Shown one piece after another: positions 55,142 to 63,606 of a stretch of 64,000 bases of DNA. A program made the position numbers and the translations under genes. The stretch lies in assembly GCA_947383145.1 (NCBI GenBank), contig CANDCH010000010.1, positions 1 to 64,000 on the forward strand, given 5' to 3'. The first letter of the stretch is position 1, and each line of letters begins with the position of its first letter. The DNA is from an uncultured bacterium. Its GTDB lineage: Bacteria > Bacillota > Clostridia > Oscillospirales > Oscillospiraceae. The notes under the pieces are model-generated. The model saw only the letters and a list, made by a program, of their open reading frames with translations, was not told the DNA's origin and made no database searches.

Positions 55142-55249
55142 ATCTTCCTTTTATCCAGACTATACTGTCGGCCCCGGAGTTTCACCGAGTCTGCCTTTCG
55201 GCCCGCGGGCTGTACCGCCGGTGGGGAATTTCACCCCGCCCTGAAGATC
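55142..55249 (-). promoter_or_regulatory. FMN riboswitch (RFN element)
   Basis: Minus strand begins GATCTTCAGGGCGGGGTGAA, with CCCCACCGGCGGT, AGCCCGCGGGCC and GACTCGGTGAAACTCCG, and closes with GGAAGAT pairing to the first ATCTTC. Binding of FMN should turn ribDE-BA-H off through the two terminator hairpins that follow. Confidence 0.95.
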
Positions 55250-55387
55250 TCATTCAATTGTCGATTTGAAGTATACGCGCTCTGACGGGATTTGTCAAGG
55301 GGGGATTTGCCCGGAGGGCGGCGGGAAACCGTCTCCCGCCGCCCTCCGGGCGGATTGACCGCCGTTCGCCTGCCTTGTTGGGGCCGG

Positions 55388-56152
55388 TTACAGCATATAG
55401 CGCGCCTGAGGCCCGTATTGGCGCTCCCAGCGGGCGTTGGCCTCGTCGCCCTGGGGCAGGTTCGCGCTCATGAACACCGGCGGCTCCACGCCGCTGCGCT
55501 GCAGCTCCTGCACGGCGGCGATGACCAGAAGATTCATCACAAAGCAGCTGCAAAGGGTGGAGGAGGAACCCACCTCCTGGGCAAACCCGGGCACCCGGCC
55601 CACCGCGTCCCCCAGGGGAACCTGGCTGTCAATGAGCAGGTCCACCTCCTCAAACAGGTTTTTCTTGCTGGGGTGTCGGATGGGGCTGTCCGCCGGGGTG
55701 GCCCTGCCGTAGGCCGGCGAGGTGACCCCGATGGTATAGACCCCCCGGCGGCGGCACTCCAGCGCCACGTCCAGCGACATGGGGTCGATGCCGTAAGCGT
55801 TGATGATAATCATGGTCTCGTCCGGCGTCCCGCCCACCTGATAGGCGTTGAGCACTCCGACGCCGTAGCCGGGCAGGCGCTCGAAGCTGACGCTCCGCTT
55901 CGCGCCGTGGAGCAGGCTGGTGCCCGGGTCCAGAATGGGGTTCCAGGCCGCCAGCCCGCCAGCCCGCCACAGCACCTCCTCCACCGCCAGCTGCGAATGG
56001 GCTCCGGTGCCCAGGAGGTGGATTTTCCGGTTCTCTTGAATCGCGCGGCTGAGCCGCTGGGCGGCCCGCAGGATCATGGGCTGCTGCGTGGACAGAATCC
56101 GCTCGAACAGCCCGGTGATGCAGGCCTGATAGTTTTGCAGGGGATTACTCAT
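55388..56152 (-). CDS. SIS-domain sugar isomerase-like protein
   Basis: 254 residues from ATG 56152 (GGAGGCATTGAGC upstream). SIS fold with KIHLLGTGAHSQLAVEEVLW, an alpha/beta core with MIIINAYGIDPM, and VGSSSTLCSCFVMNLLVI. Proteins of this UPF0309-like type are thought to isomerise or sense phosphosugars. Last gene of the ABC-transporter operon, 35 bp after the UroD/MtaA-like gene, which suggests it acts on the imported sugar. Confidence 0.85.
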   Translation of the reverse strand: MSNPLQNYQACITGLFERILSTQQPMILRAAQRLSRAIQENRKIHLLGTGAHSQLAVEEVLWRAGGLAAWNPILDPGTSLLHGAKRSVSFERLPGYGVGVLNAYQVGGTPDETMIIINAYGIDPMSLDVALECRRRGVYTIGVTSPAYGRATPADSPIRHPSKKNLFEEVDLLIDSQVPLGDAVGRVPGFAQEVGSSSTLCSCFVMNLLVIAAVQELQRSGVEPPVFMSANLPQGDEANARWERQYGPQARYML

Positions 56153-56187
56153 GCTCAATGCCTCCTGTCTGGATGCTCCGGGACCGT

Positions 56188-57132
56188 TCACGGGCGGAAT
56201 TCGTGGGCCGCCTCCACCGCCCAGCGCAGGTTCTGCCGGGGCGCCTGGGCGGGGATGGTGCAGTCCGCGCCCAGCATGATGTCCCTGGGGGCGCTGCGGA
56301 GCACACGCTCCACCTCGGCGCGGATCTCCCGCTCCGTTCCGGCGCAGATTACGCCGTTGTTGTCCAGGCCGCCCATGACCGGACGGCCAAACAGCTCCTG
56401 GGCGGCCTTCAGCGTCAGGCCGTTGCCCTCCATGGCCAGGTTGACGATGTCGGCCGGATAATCCCTGTAGTCCTCCAGGCGCATATTGACGCCGCAGATG
56501 TGCATGAAGACCAGCTTTCCCGTGGCCTTGAGGGCGTTGAGGAAGGCGATGTCCACAGGCTTGAACCAGGTATTGAAAAACTCCTGGGAGTAGCGCCCGT
56601 GCTCCCCGCCCTGTACCGAGACGTAGAATCCGTCGATGCCGGTTCCGGCGATCTCCTGGGCGAAGCCCGCCAGCCGCGCGCCGATTTTCTCCAGCCCTGC
56701 CCGCATGGCCTGTGGGTCCTGGGCAAAGTGGGGCGTAACCACCTTGTCCCACTCCAGAATGGGGCTAACCGCGCAGCCCGCGCTGACGAAGGGCGTGAAA
56801 ATGGTCTGGAAAACCGGGGCCTCCCGGCCCACCGTCTCCACCATGCGGCGGGCCAGCTCGATCTGCTGGGTAAACACCGGGTCGTCCGCCCCAAACTCCG
56901 GGATGTCCCGCCAGTCCGCCGCCTCCCGGACGGTGGTGATCTTCGGGTAAATGTCGTCGAACATCAGCTTGACCATATCCATCCCGGTGCAGCGGTAAAA
57001 GCTCAGCTGGGCGTTCAGCGCGGCCTGGCCGTGGCGGGCGGAGGGGTCAAAATGCTGGAAAAACGCGGCGGGTACGCCGTCGGAATAGGGCTCCCCGGAC
57101 AAAAACTGTGTAAAGCGTTCTCTGGAATTCAC
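56188..57132 (-). CDS. UroD/MtaA-superfamily protein with zinc methyltransferase motif
   Basis: 314 residues. TIM-barrel of the uroporphyrinogen decarboxylase superfamily (GMDMVKLMFDD, FTPFVSAGC, GFYVSVQGGEHGRYS). It has His211-x-Cys213 in FMHICGVN and Cys291 in GADCTIPAQAPRQNLRW, the zinc-thiol ligand set of MtaA/CmuA-type corrinoid methyltransferases, which true UroD lacks. In a sugar operon this suggests demethylation or methyl transfer of an O-methylated substrate, but no corrinoid protein gene is in the window. Confidence 0.85.
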   Translation of the reverse strand: MNSRERFTQFLSGEPYSDGVPAAFFQHFDPSARHGQAALNAQLSFYRCTGMDMVKLMFDDIYPKITTVREAADWRDIPEFGADDPVFTQQIELARRMVETVGREAPVFQTIFTPFVSAGCAVSPILEWDKVVTPHFAQDPQAMRAGLEKIGARLAGFAQEIAGTGIDGFYVSVQGGEHGRYSQEFFNTWFKPVDIAFLNALKATGKLVFMHICGVNMRLEDYRDYPADIVNLAMEGNGLTLKAAQELFGRPVMGGLDNNGVICAGTEREIRAEVERVLRSAPRDIMLGADCTIPAQAPRQNLRWAVEAAHEFRP

Positions 57133-57170
57133 GGTATCACTTCCCTTTCTATGTCGGGCGGGCGCGGGGC

Positions 57171-58796
57171 TCAGTCCACCATCTCCTCAAAGTGGCTGGC
57201 CAGGATGGGCGGCACCCATTCGTCGGGCACCCGGGGGTCGGTGTCGAATTTGGCGGTGGTTTTGGACAGCGGCTCGCTGGCCTCGGCATAGGCGCGGGCC
57301 AGCGGGCTGAAGTCGTCGCACTCCGCCTCGCCCCGGCCCACCGTGAAGGGGTAGAGCTGGTACTTCTCAAAAAAGCTGGTGCCCGCCGTCATGTGCATCA
57401 CCCGCTGGGGGTTGTTGGAGGTGAAGGTGTAGATGATGGGCCGGGACACGTAGAACCAGGGGCCCCAGTGCAGGTAGTAGTAGGGCTCCCATTCGATCAG
57501 GCCGGTCTCCCGCCGCATCCCGCCGAACTCCAGGTTGAGCACGCCCAGGGCGTTGCCCTTCCCGCGGTTATAGAAAGCGAACCAGGGGGTGCGGGCGTCA
57601 AACACCATACCCTTGACGGGATGGCGGGGCAGGTCGGTGATGTGGACGTTTTTGACGGTGTGGTCCACGTCCATCCATACAAAATCTCCCGTGGTCTCCT
57701 TGTTCAGCACCACCGACCCGTTGCGCAGGGCCACCACGTCCAGATCCTTGGTCACGTCGATGCCGCTCTCCACCGTGATGCCCGGCCGCCCGCTGTAGAA
57801 CAGGTAGGTGAGGGAGCAGTCCACCTCTTCATAGTCCACAATGGGGTTGAAGCGCTTGATCATGATGAAAATGGGGCCGGCGATCACGGTGAAATTCTCC
57901 GGGTTGACCCAATCCGACGCGTGCATCCAGGTTTTCGGGGGGGCGTAAATGCCCGGATTCCACTGGAGGGCGCCGTTGGTTTCCAGCTGGTGGCAGTAGG
58001 TGACGCCCGGCTGTTCCTTGGGGAGGATTTCGTCGATGGAGCCGCTGTCCTTATGCAGGTTCACCGTGTAGTACCGGTTTTCGATGGTCAGGCCGTATCC
58101 CTCGCCGGACAGCGTCAGGTCGCTGGGATAGGCGGGCTTTTCCGCCTGGGGGTTGCCGTAGAAAATCAGGAACACCTTGCTGGCGCCGGCGGGCACGTCG
58201 GCCAGAAACGCCACCTGAACGGTGGTGGTGGGCTGGCAGTTGATGTTCTGCCACTTGTCCCAGGTGGAGCTGGAGTAGACCTGACTGCGGATCTCCCGGG
58301 AGGCCCCGCTCTCCGGGTCGATCTCCACCACGCGGATTTCCGCCTCCGGGTTCTGCACGCGGTCCGCGTACAGCCCCAGGACTGTGTGCACAGGCTCCTG
58401 TACACGGTCATGGCCGGAGGTTTCCCGCAGGACGTAGCTGGCGTAATAGCGCCAGCGCTTGTCCCAATAGCCGTTGTCCTCTGTGGCGGCGCACTCCAGC
58501 GCCAGGGTCTGGGCGGCGCCGTCCGCCAGCTTCAGGTCGAGCTCGACGGCGAAGGCGTCTCCGGCGGACCAGTCCAGCCGCAGATAGAGCAGGCGCTCTG
58601 CCGCGTCCGCGCGAAAGAGGGCTGGGACGGCCTTTACGCCGTCGTTGGCGGCGGTGAAGTCCCGGCTGCGCACGCCGTTCACCCGCACCTGGGTGAGCTC
58701 GGCGTCCGCCTCCAGGGGGCCGGTCAGGGCCAGCTTCAAAAAGTAGTAGGGCACGTCGGGGACAGGGGCGCTGAAGCAGCGTTTTTCCAGGTTCAT
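57171..58796 (-). CDS. Unknown beta-rich protein of a sugar-uptake operon
   Basis: 541 residues, no signal peptide or membrane segment, no family I can name. Begins with an FSAPVPDVPYYFLKLAL strand region; the middle (YGLTIENRYYTVNLHKDSGS to MIKRFNPIVDYEEVD) has the alternating strand pattern seen in galactose-mutarotase-like/beta-sandwich domains of polysaccharide lyases and hydrolases; the end is Trp/Tyr-rich (EPYYYLHWGPWFYVSRP). Placed between permease and UroD/MtaA-like genes, it is probably an intracellular carbohydrate-active enzyme. Acid candidates exist but I cannot pick catalytic residues. Confidence 0.7.
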   Translation of the reverse strand: MNLEKRCFSAPVPDVPYYFLKLALTGPLEADAELTQVRVNGVRSRDFTAANDGVKAVPALFRADAAERLLYLRLDWSAGDAFAVELDLKLADGAAQTLALECAATEDNGYWDKRWRYYASYVLRETSGHDRVQEPVHTVLGLYADRVQNPEAEIRVVEIDPESGASREIRSQVYSSSTWDKWQNINCQPTTTVQVAFLADVPAGASKVFLIFYGNPQAEKPAYPSDLTLSGEGYGLTIENRYYTVNLHKDSGSIDEILPKEQPGVTYCHQLETNGALQWNPGIYAPPKTWMHASDWVNPENFTVIAGPIFIMIKRFNPIVDYEEVDCSLTYLFYSGRPGITVESGIDVTKDLDVVALRNGSVVLNKETTGDFVWMDVDHTVKNVHITDLPRHPVKGMVFDARTPWFAFYNRGKGNALGVLNLEFGGMRRETGLIEWEPYYYLHWGPWFYVSRPIIYTFTSNNPQRVMHMTAGTSFFEKYQLYPFTVGRGEAECDDFSPLARAYAEASEPLSKTTAKFDTDPRVPDEWVPPILASHFEEMVD

Positions 58797-58857
58797 AATT
58801 GGTTCCTCCCAAATGCCTGCGCATTGCTGCGCGGTTTTCAGTGGGGCCGGCCTGCCG

Positions 58858-59706
58858 TCAGCCCTTGGTAGAGCCCGCCATCAGGTCGGCAATGTCGTAT
58901 TTTTGCAGGATGACAAACGCGGCCAGAAGAGGCACGGTGGCGATTGCGATGCCCGCCATGACCACGGGCCAGGGGGTGGACAGCCCGTCGCTCACCGGGA
59001 GCTGGGAGATGGCCACCATCAGCGTCTGCTTTTGGGGATTGCGCAGGAAGATCATGGGCAGCATGAAGTCGTTCCAGCGGGCGATCAGCGAGATGGCCCC
59101 CCAGGAGGCCAGCGCCGGGGTGATGCCGGGAACCACGATACGGCAGAAGATGCCGAATTCCCTGCAGCCGTCGATGCGGGCCTGCTCGATGATTTCCGTG
59201 GGGTACTGGGAGATATACTGCCGCATGTAGAAGATGCCCACCGCCGTGGCCGCCCGGGGTATGATGAGGGAGAGCATGCTGTCAATCCAGCCCAGCTTGC
59301 GCATGACCACAAACAGGGGCACGATGCACACCTCCTGGGGGATGACCATGGTGAACAGCAGCAGCAGGAAGAGGGGGTCGCGGCCGGGGAAGCGGAATTT
59401 GGCGAAGGCGTAGCCCGCCAGGGCGCAGAAGAACAGGGTGAGCACGGTGCCCACCACCGACACCACCACGCTGTTCCAGAAGTTCTGCCACAGGGGGATC
59501 AGCTCGGACACCCGGGTGAAGTTCTCCAGGGTGAAGCCCTTGGCCAGAATGTCCGGGAGCACAAAGCTCACCCCCTGGCCGGTGGGCTGGAAGGCGGTCA
59601 GAAAGACCCAGCAGAGCGGGAACAGCGCGATGGCGGAGAAAAGCGCCATGAACAGGTTGAGCGCCAGGTTTGCCGCCCGCTTTTTTCGTCGCTCCATAGA
59701 GTTCAC
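58858..59706 (-). CDS. Carbohydrate ABC transporter permease (MalG type)
   Basis: 282 residues, six membrane helices. The cytoplasmic EAA-like loop reads EQARIDGCREFGIFCRIVVP, which docks on the ATPase. Its start overlaps the first permease stop by 4 bp. No ATPase gene is in the operon; a shared MsmX-like ATPase elsewhere is expected. Confidence 0.93.
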   Translation of the reverse strand: MNSMERRKKRAANLALNLFMALFSAIALFPLCWVFLTAFQPTGQGVSFVLPDILAKGFTLENFTRVSELIPLWQNFWNSVVVSVVGTVLTLFFCALAGYAFAKFRFPGRDPLFLLLLFTMVIPQEVCIVPLFVVMRKLGWIDSMLSLIIPRAATAVGIFYMRQYISQYPTEIIEQARIDGCREFGIFCRIVVPGITPALASWGAISLIARWNDFMLPMIFLRNPQKQTLMVAISQLPVSDGLSTPWPVVMAGIAIATVPLLAAFVILQKYDIADLMAGSTKG

Positions 59707-60611
59707 TCCTCACTTTGCCGGCGAAGGCTGATAAAATAGCCGATGGACACCACCAGCAGCACCAGCGTGAGCATATAGCCGATGGTGGAGGCGTATCCCA
59801 GCTGGAAGGAATCGAAGGCGGTGGTGTAGAGATACTGCACCACCGACAGGCTGGACGCGCCGGGGCCGCCTTTGGTCAGGATATACGGCTCGGTAAAAAT
59901 CCGCGCCGAGTCAATGGTCAGGTTGATGAGGCTGAACAGAAGCACCGAGCGGATGGAGGGCAGGGTGATCCTGACCATGCGCTGCAGCGCGTTCGCCCCG
60001 TCCATCACCGCCGCCTCGTGGAGGTTGGCGTCCACGCCCAGAATGGCGGACATGACGATGAGCATATACCAGGGGGTGTTGCGCCAGATGGACAGGATCA
60101 TGACCGGGATTTTGGACAGCTCCACGCTTGTCAGCCAGGGGAGCGCGTCTATGCCAAGGGCGCCGAGCATGCCGTTGACCACGCCGATATTGGCGTCGAA
60201 CAGCATGCTGAAGATCAGGCCGGCCGCCGCCGTCGAGGTGATATAGGGCAGGATCTGGATGGTTTTGTGCAGCTTGCGCGCCCGCACCGCCTTGGTGCAC
60301 AGCAGCTGGCCCAGCAGCACGGACAGCGGCAGGATGAAGATCAGGTTGGCCGCCAAATACCACAGGGTGTTGGTCATGGACTCCCAAAACATTTGATCGG
60401 TGAGAACCCGCTGGTAGTTTTTCAGCCCCACAAAGGTCTGGGGACTGATGCCGTTCCACTTGTAAAAGCTCAGCACCAGCGACCAGATCATGGGGTACAG
60501 CTGAAAAACCAGAAACAGCAGATAAAACGGCGCGATGAACAAATAGGGATAGATCAGCTTTTTCCGGCGCCATTTGCGCGGAGCGGCCGGCGGGGCGTGG
60601 TTTTGTTTCAT
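59703..60611 (-). CDS. Carbohydrate ABC transporter permease (MalF/UgpA type)
   Basis: 302 residues, six membrane helices, N-terminal basic KWRRKKLIYPYLF. EAA loop EAAVMDGANALQRMVRITLP. Pairs with the MalG-type permease to form the membrane channel. Follows the solute-binding gene with a 132-bp gap. Confidence 0.93.
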   Translation of the reverse strand: MKQNHAPPAAPRKWRRKKLIYPYLFIAPFYLLFLVFQLYPMIWSLVLSFYKWNGISPQTFVGLKNYQRVLTDQMFWESMTNTLWYLAANLIFILPLSVLLGQLLCTKAVRARKLHKTIQILPYITSTAAAGLIFSMLFDANIGVVNGMLGALGIDALPWLTSVELSKIPVMILSIWRNTPWYMLIVMSAILGVDANLHEAAVMDGANALQRMVRITLPSIRSVLLFSLINLTIDSARIFTEPYILTKGGPGASSLSVVQYLYTTAFDSFQLGYASTIGYMLTLVLLVVSIGYFISLRRQSEE

Positions 60612-60743
60612 GATAAAGTCCTCCGGCGATGGGGTGGCGGCAGGGCGGGGGCGCGCTGGGGAGAGGCGGCGCGCCCCCGCCGTCCGCTGTCGGTCTCTTC
60701 CGCGGGGCCCGTCCGCGAGCGGGGCGCTCGGGCCCGGGAACGC

Positions 60744-62132
60744 TCAGGAGAGGCCCAGGTTCTGCCGCAGCAGCCTGCCGATGTTGGCGATGGTGGCGTC
60801 CATGTCCTGGGAGCCCGCCACGTATTTCTCCAGCTCGGAGGAAATGATGGTGTCCGCCTCGGCGTCGTTTTCGGTGACGGGAAGGTTGTCCGACTGGTTC
60901 TCGTAGGACAGCGTGACCATCTGCTTATAGCTCTCCCCGCCGTAGTAGTCCGACGGCTGGCTCCAATAGGGGTCCGCCAGCAGGTCCTTGGTGATGGGGT
61001 GCTCGGTGGGGAGGCCCTCGGCCAGCATCTCGTCCGACCAGCTGTTCCGGGCCTCGGTGTTGAGGTTGAAGTCCAGCATCATGTCCACAAACAGGTCGGT
61101 GTAGGGGTCGTCTTCCTTGTTGACGACGCAGTACATGCCGATGGCCTGGGCTCCGGCGGTGCCCACCTGCTCAAAGACGGGCGCGGGCATACTGCGCCAG
61201 GAGCCGCTCATGTCGGCCAGGTTGCTGCGCAGGTAGGAATCCCAGAAGGACTCGATATAGAAGGTGGCGATTTTGCCCTCCCGGGCTGCCTCGTACTGGG
61301 CGGGCTGGAAGGTGGCCGCGTTGTACAGCATTCCGCCCTCAAACAGCTCGGCGAAGGTGTCGAAGGCCAGCCGGGCGCCGGGGTCGGTGTCCAGAACCAC
61401 GCTTTTGCCGTCGTCGCTCCAGATTTTTGCGCCGGCCTGGGGCATCAGGCCCCGGCGGAACCAATAGCGCCAGGTGTAGCTGCCCGGGTCCACATAGGAG
61501 AGCTTCACCGCGCCGCCGCTCTTCTCCAGAAGCTCCCGGCCCACCTCAATGTAGCCGTCCATGGTGGACATCCTGCCGGGGTCAATCTCGTATTCCTCAA
61601 AAATATCGTTGTTGTAAAAGAGCATTTTGGGCTGAAGGGCGTAGGGAATGCCGTAAATGCGCCCGTTGTAGGTGGCCTGGTCAAAGGCGCCGTCGATGAA
61701 CTGGTCCAGATAGGGAGTCACCTGGTCGGTGATGTCCTTGAGCAGGCCGTTCTCCGCCAGCACCTGCATACTCACCGGGAAGGTGGAGATGGCGGTGGGC
61801 AGGTCGGCGGTGGAGCCCGCCGTCAGCGACATCATCACCTGCTGGCGCACCTCGGCCTCGCCGGAGTAGTTCACCATTTCCACCTCGACGCTCTGGGCGC
61901 CGCTGCCCTCCCGCTTTGCGTACCCGTCAAAGTACCGGCGCATGTATTCCGGCATACCGTAGGTCCAGAAGGTCATCTTTCCGGCGGGATAGTCCGTTCC
62001 GCCGGTTTGGCTGGGGGCGCCGGAGGGCGCCGCCGGGGTCGTGTTCGCGGGCGGGTTGTCCTGGGTGCAGCCGGTCAGGAGCAGCGACAGCCCCAGAACG
62101 CAGGCCAATCCCAATGCCAATGTACGTTTCAT
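60744..62132 (-). CDS. Extracellular solute-binding lipoprotein (carbohydrate ABC transporter)
   Basis: 462 residues from ATG 62132 (TAAAGGAGGAACTG upstream). Lipobox LLLTGC anchors it; a Pro/Ala/Thr linker follows, then the family 1 binding-protein fold (MTFWTYGMPEYMRRYFDGY, FDQATYNGRIYGIPYALQPK). First gene of the operon; ligand unknown, probably an oligosaccharide or modified sugar given the downstream enzymes. Confidence 0.93.
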   Translation of the reverse strand: MKRTLALGLACVLGLSLLLTGCTQDNPPANTTPAAPSGAPSQTGGTDYPAGKMTFWTYGMPEYMRRYFDGYAKREGSGAQSVEVEMVNYSGEAEVRQQVMMSLTAGSTADLPTAISTFPVSMQVLAENGLLKDITDQVTPYLDQFIDGAFDQATYNGRIYGIPYALQPKMLFYNNDIFEEYEIDPGRMSTMDGYIEVGRELLEKSGGAVKLSYVDPGSYTWRYWFRRGLMPQAGAKIWSDDGKSVVLDTDPGARLAFDTFAELFEGGMLYNAATFQPAQYEAAREGKIATFYIESFWDSYLRSNLADMSGSWRSMPAPVFEQVGTAGAQAIGMYCVVNKEDDPYTDLFVDMMLDFNLNTEARNSWSDEMLAEGLPTEHPITKDLLADPYWSQPSDYYGGESYKQMVTLSYENQSDNLPVTENDAEADTIISSELEKYVAGSQDMDATIANIGRLLRQNLGLS

Positions 62133-62366
62133 TACAGTTCCTCCTTTAAGTTCGTTCTGCCCTGGGAACATCCGGGCGCTCGCCCGTGTCCCGCTTCTGT
62201 CTCTCTGCCGCGCCGGCTCGCTTTTCGGGGCCCCAAAAAAGGCGCGCCGGCGCAACATGCGAATTCAACCAAAAATCGAACAAATGGGGCGGCCGCCGGC
62301 CTTTTTGGCGGCGCGGGGCCGGACTGTGCGGCGCAGAAATCTCACATGGGTCTTTTCGCCAATAGT

Positions 62367-62380
62367 GTGAAAATTTTCAC
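62367..62380. promoter_or_regulatory. Palindromic operator candidate between transporter and AraC regulator
   Basis: Perfect 14-bp palindrome GTGAAAATTTTCAC in the 386-bp divergent gap. Plausible site for the AraC-type regulator. The rest of the gap holds the regulator promoter and GC-rich sequence with no other supported feature. Confidence 0.5.
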
Positions 62381-62448
62381 GCACATTTTTGCGATAATGA
62401 CGGAAATTGTCTGGCATATTTTTGCGCAACCGCTGAAAAACTGGGGGC

Positions 62449-62477
62449 TTGCCTTCCTAGCGTAAATCTATTATAAT
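62449..62477 (+). promoter_or_regulatory. Promoter of the AraC-type regulator
   Basis: TTGCCT, 17-bp spacer, consensus TATAAT (62472-62477), about 40 bp before ATG 62519. Confidence 0.75.
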
Positions 62478-62518
62478 GGCTGCAAACGATATTTTGAACA
62501 CGAAAAGGGACAGATAAC

Positions 62519-63433
62519 ATGCAAAAACAACCATCCTTGCCGCCGGAGATAAAATTCTGCCGGTTAGAGCTTCCGCCGGAGTTTCCCATCGCGCTGATGC
62601 CGGAGGACAAGTGGTATTCCTCCCTCCAGACCGGCGTCATGCTGCATTTTCACAACTGCCTCCAGGTTGGCTACTGTGAGGAGGGGCAGGGCTATACCAT
62701 GATTGACGGGATGCTTTACCCCTATGAAAAGGGCACGGTGTCCATCATTCCCGCCAAATCCCCCCATTTCTGCACCAGCCAGCGCAATGTGGTCAGCCAT
62801 TGGAAGTGGCTCTATCTGGACCCCCTGAGCCTGCTGCCCAGGACGGACCACAGCAAGGAAAACGCCCTGCTGGCCATTCTGTATGGCAGGGACAAGCTGT
62901 CTTACACCATAAGTTGGGCCGACCATCCGCAAATTATTCAAATCGTCCGGAGCATTATCCTGGAACTGGAGGGGCGGGAGCAGGGATACCACACGGCGGT
63001 TCGCGGGCTGGTGCAGGCGTTTTCCGCCATTCTGGTGCGTCTGGCCGCCAGCGGCGCGCCCCAAACGGAGACCGGCCTGAGCACGACGCTTCAGCTTATC
63101 GCGCCGGCGGTGGAGTACATCACCCTGCACTATACGGAGAGCATCACCGTGCCCCATCTGGCGGCGCTGTGCCACATCAGCCCCACCCACCTGCGGCGCA
63201 TGTTCCGGCAGATCATGGACTGCTCCCCGCTGGAGTATTTGCAGCTCACCCGCATGGAGGCCGCCTGCGCGCTGCTGACCCATACCGACATTTCCGTGCT
63301 GGAGGTGGGCAGCCGCGCGGGATTTGCCACCAGCACCTGCTTTACCCGCCAGTTTAAAAAGACCTTTGGCACGACGCCCGGCCAGTGGCGGCTGCAAAAG
63401 GTGCGCCGCAGGCCGCAGAGCCCCGGGGAGTAG
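62519..63433 (+). CDS. AraC-family transcriptional regulator
   Basis: 304 residues. N-terminal cupin-like sensor (MLHFHNCLQVGYCEEGQGYT, VSIIPAKSPHFC); C-terminal double HTH (LAALCHISPTHLRRMFRQI and SRAGFATSTCFTRQFKKTFG). Divergent from the sugar ABC operon and the obvious candidate to activate it in response to the sugar. Confidence 0.93.
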   Translation: MQKQPSLPPEIKFCRLELPPEFPIALMPEDKWYSSLQTGVMLHFHNCLQVGYCEEGQGYTMIDGMLYPYEKGTVSIIPAKSPHFCTSQRNVVSHWKWLYLDPLSLLPRTDHSKENALLAILYGRDKLSYTISWADHPQIIQIVRSIILELEGREQGYHTAVRGLVQAFSAILVRLAASGAPQTETGLSTTLQLIAPAVEYITLHYTESITVPHLAALCHISPTHLRRMFRQIMDCSPLEYLQLTRMEAACALLTHTDISVLEVGSRAGFATSTCFTRQFKKTFGTTPGQWRLQKVRRRPQSPGE

Positions 63434-63606
63434 AGGCGGCAAAAGAGGGTCGAATCCGCCGCTTTTTCGGTCTGTTTTCCCGCGCGAAATCCGGCGGTGC
63501 GGCTTATAATAGCATTGGGCTTGCAGGGGGAATCCCCGTTTTTCCTGGCGCTTTGGGGCGGCGGCGCGCCGCAGCTCCATGAGCAAACAGAGAAAGGACG
63601 CACAAT

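Noticed and set aside
56188..57132. Calling the UroD-like gene hemE
   Set aside because: It lies in a sugar operon, lacks heme neighbours and carries the H-x-C plus distal Cys set of methyltransferases.
59715..62465. 916-codon plus-strand frame across the ABC transporter genes
   Set aside because: Antisense to three clear transporter genes and compositionally artificial.
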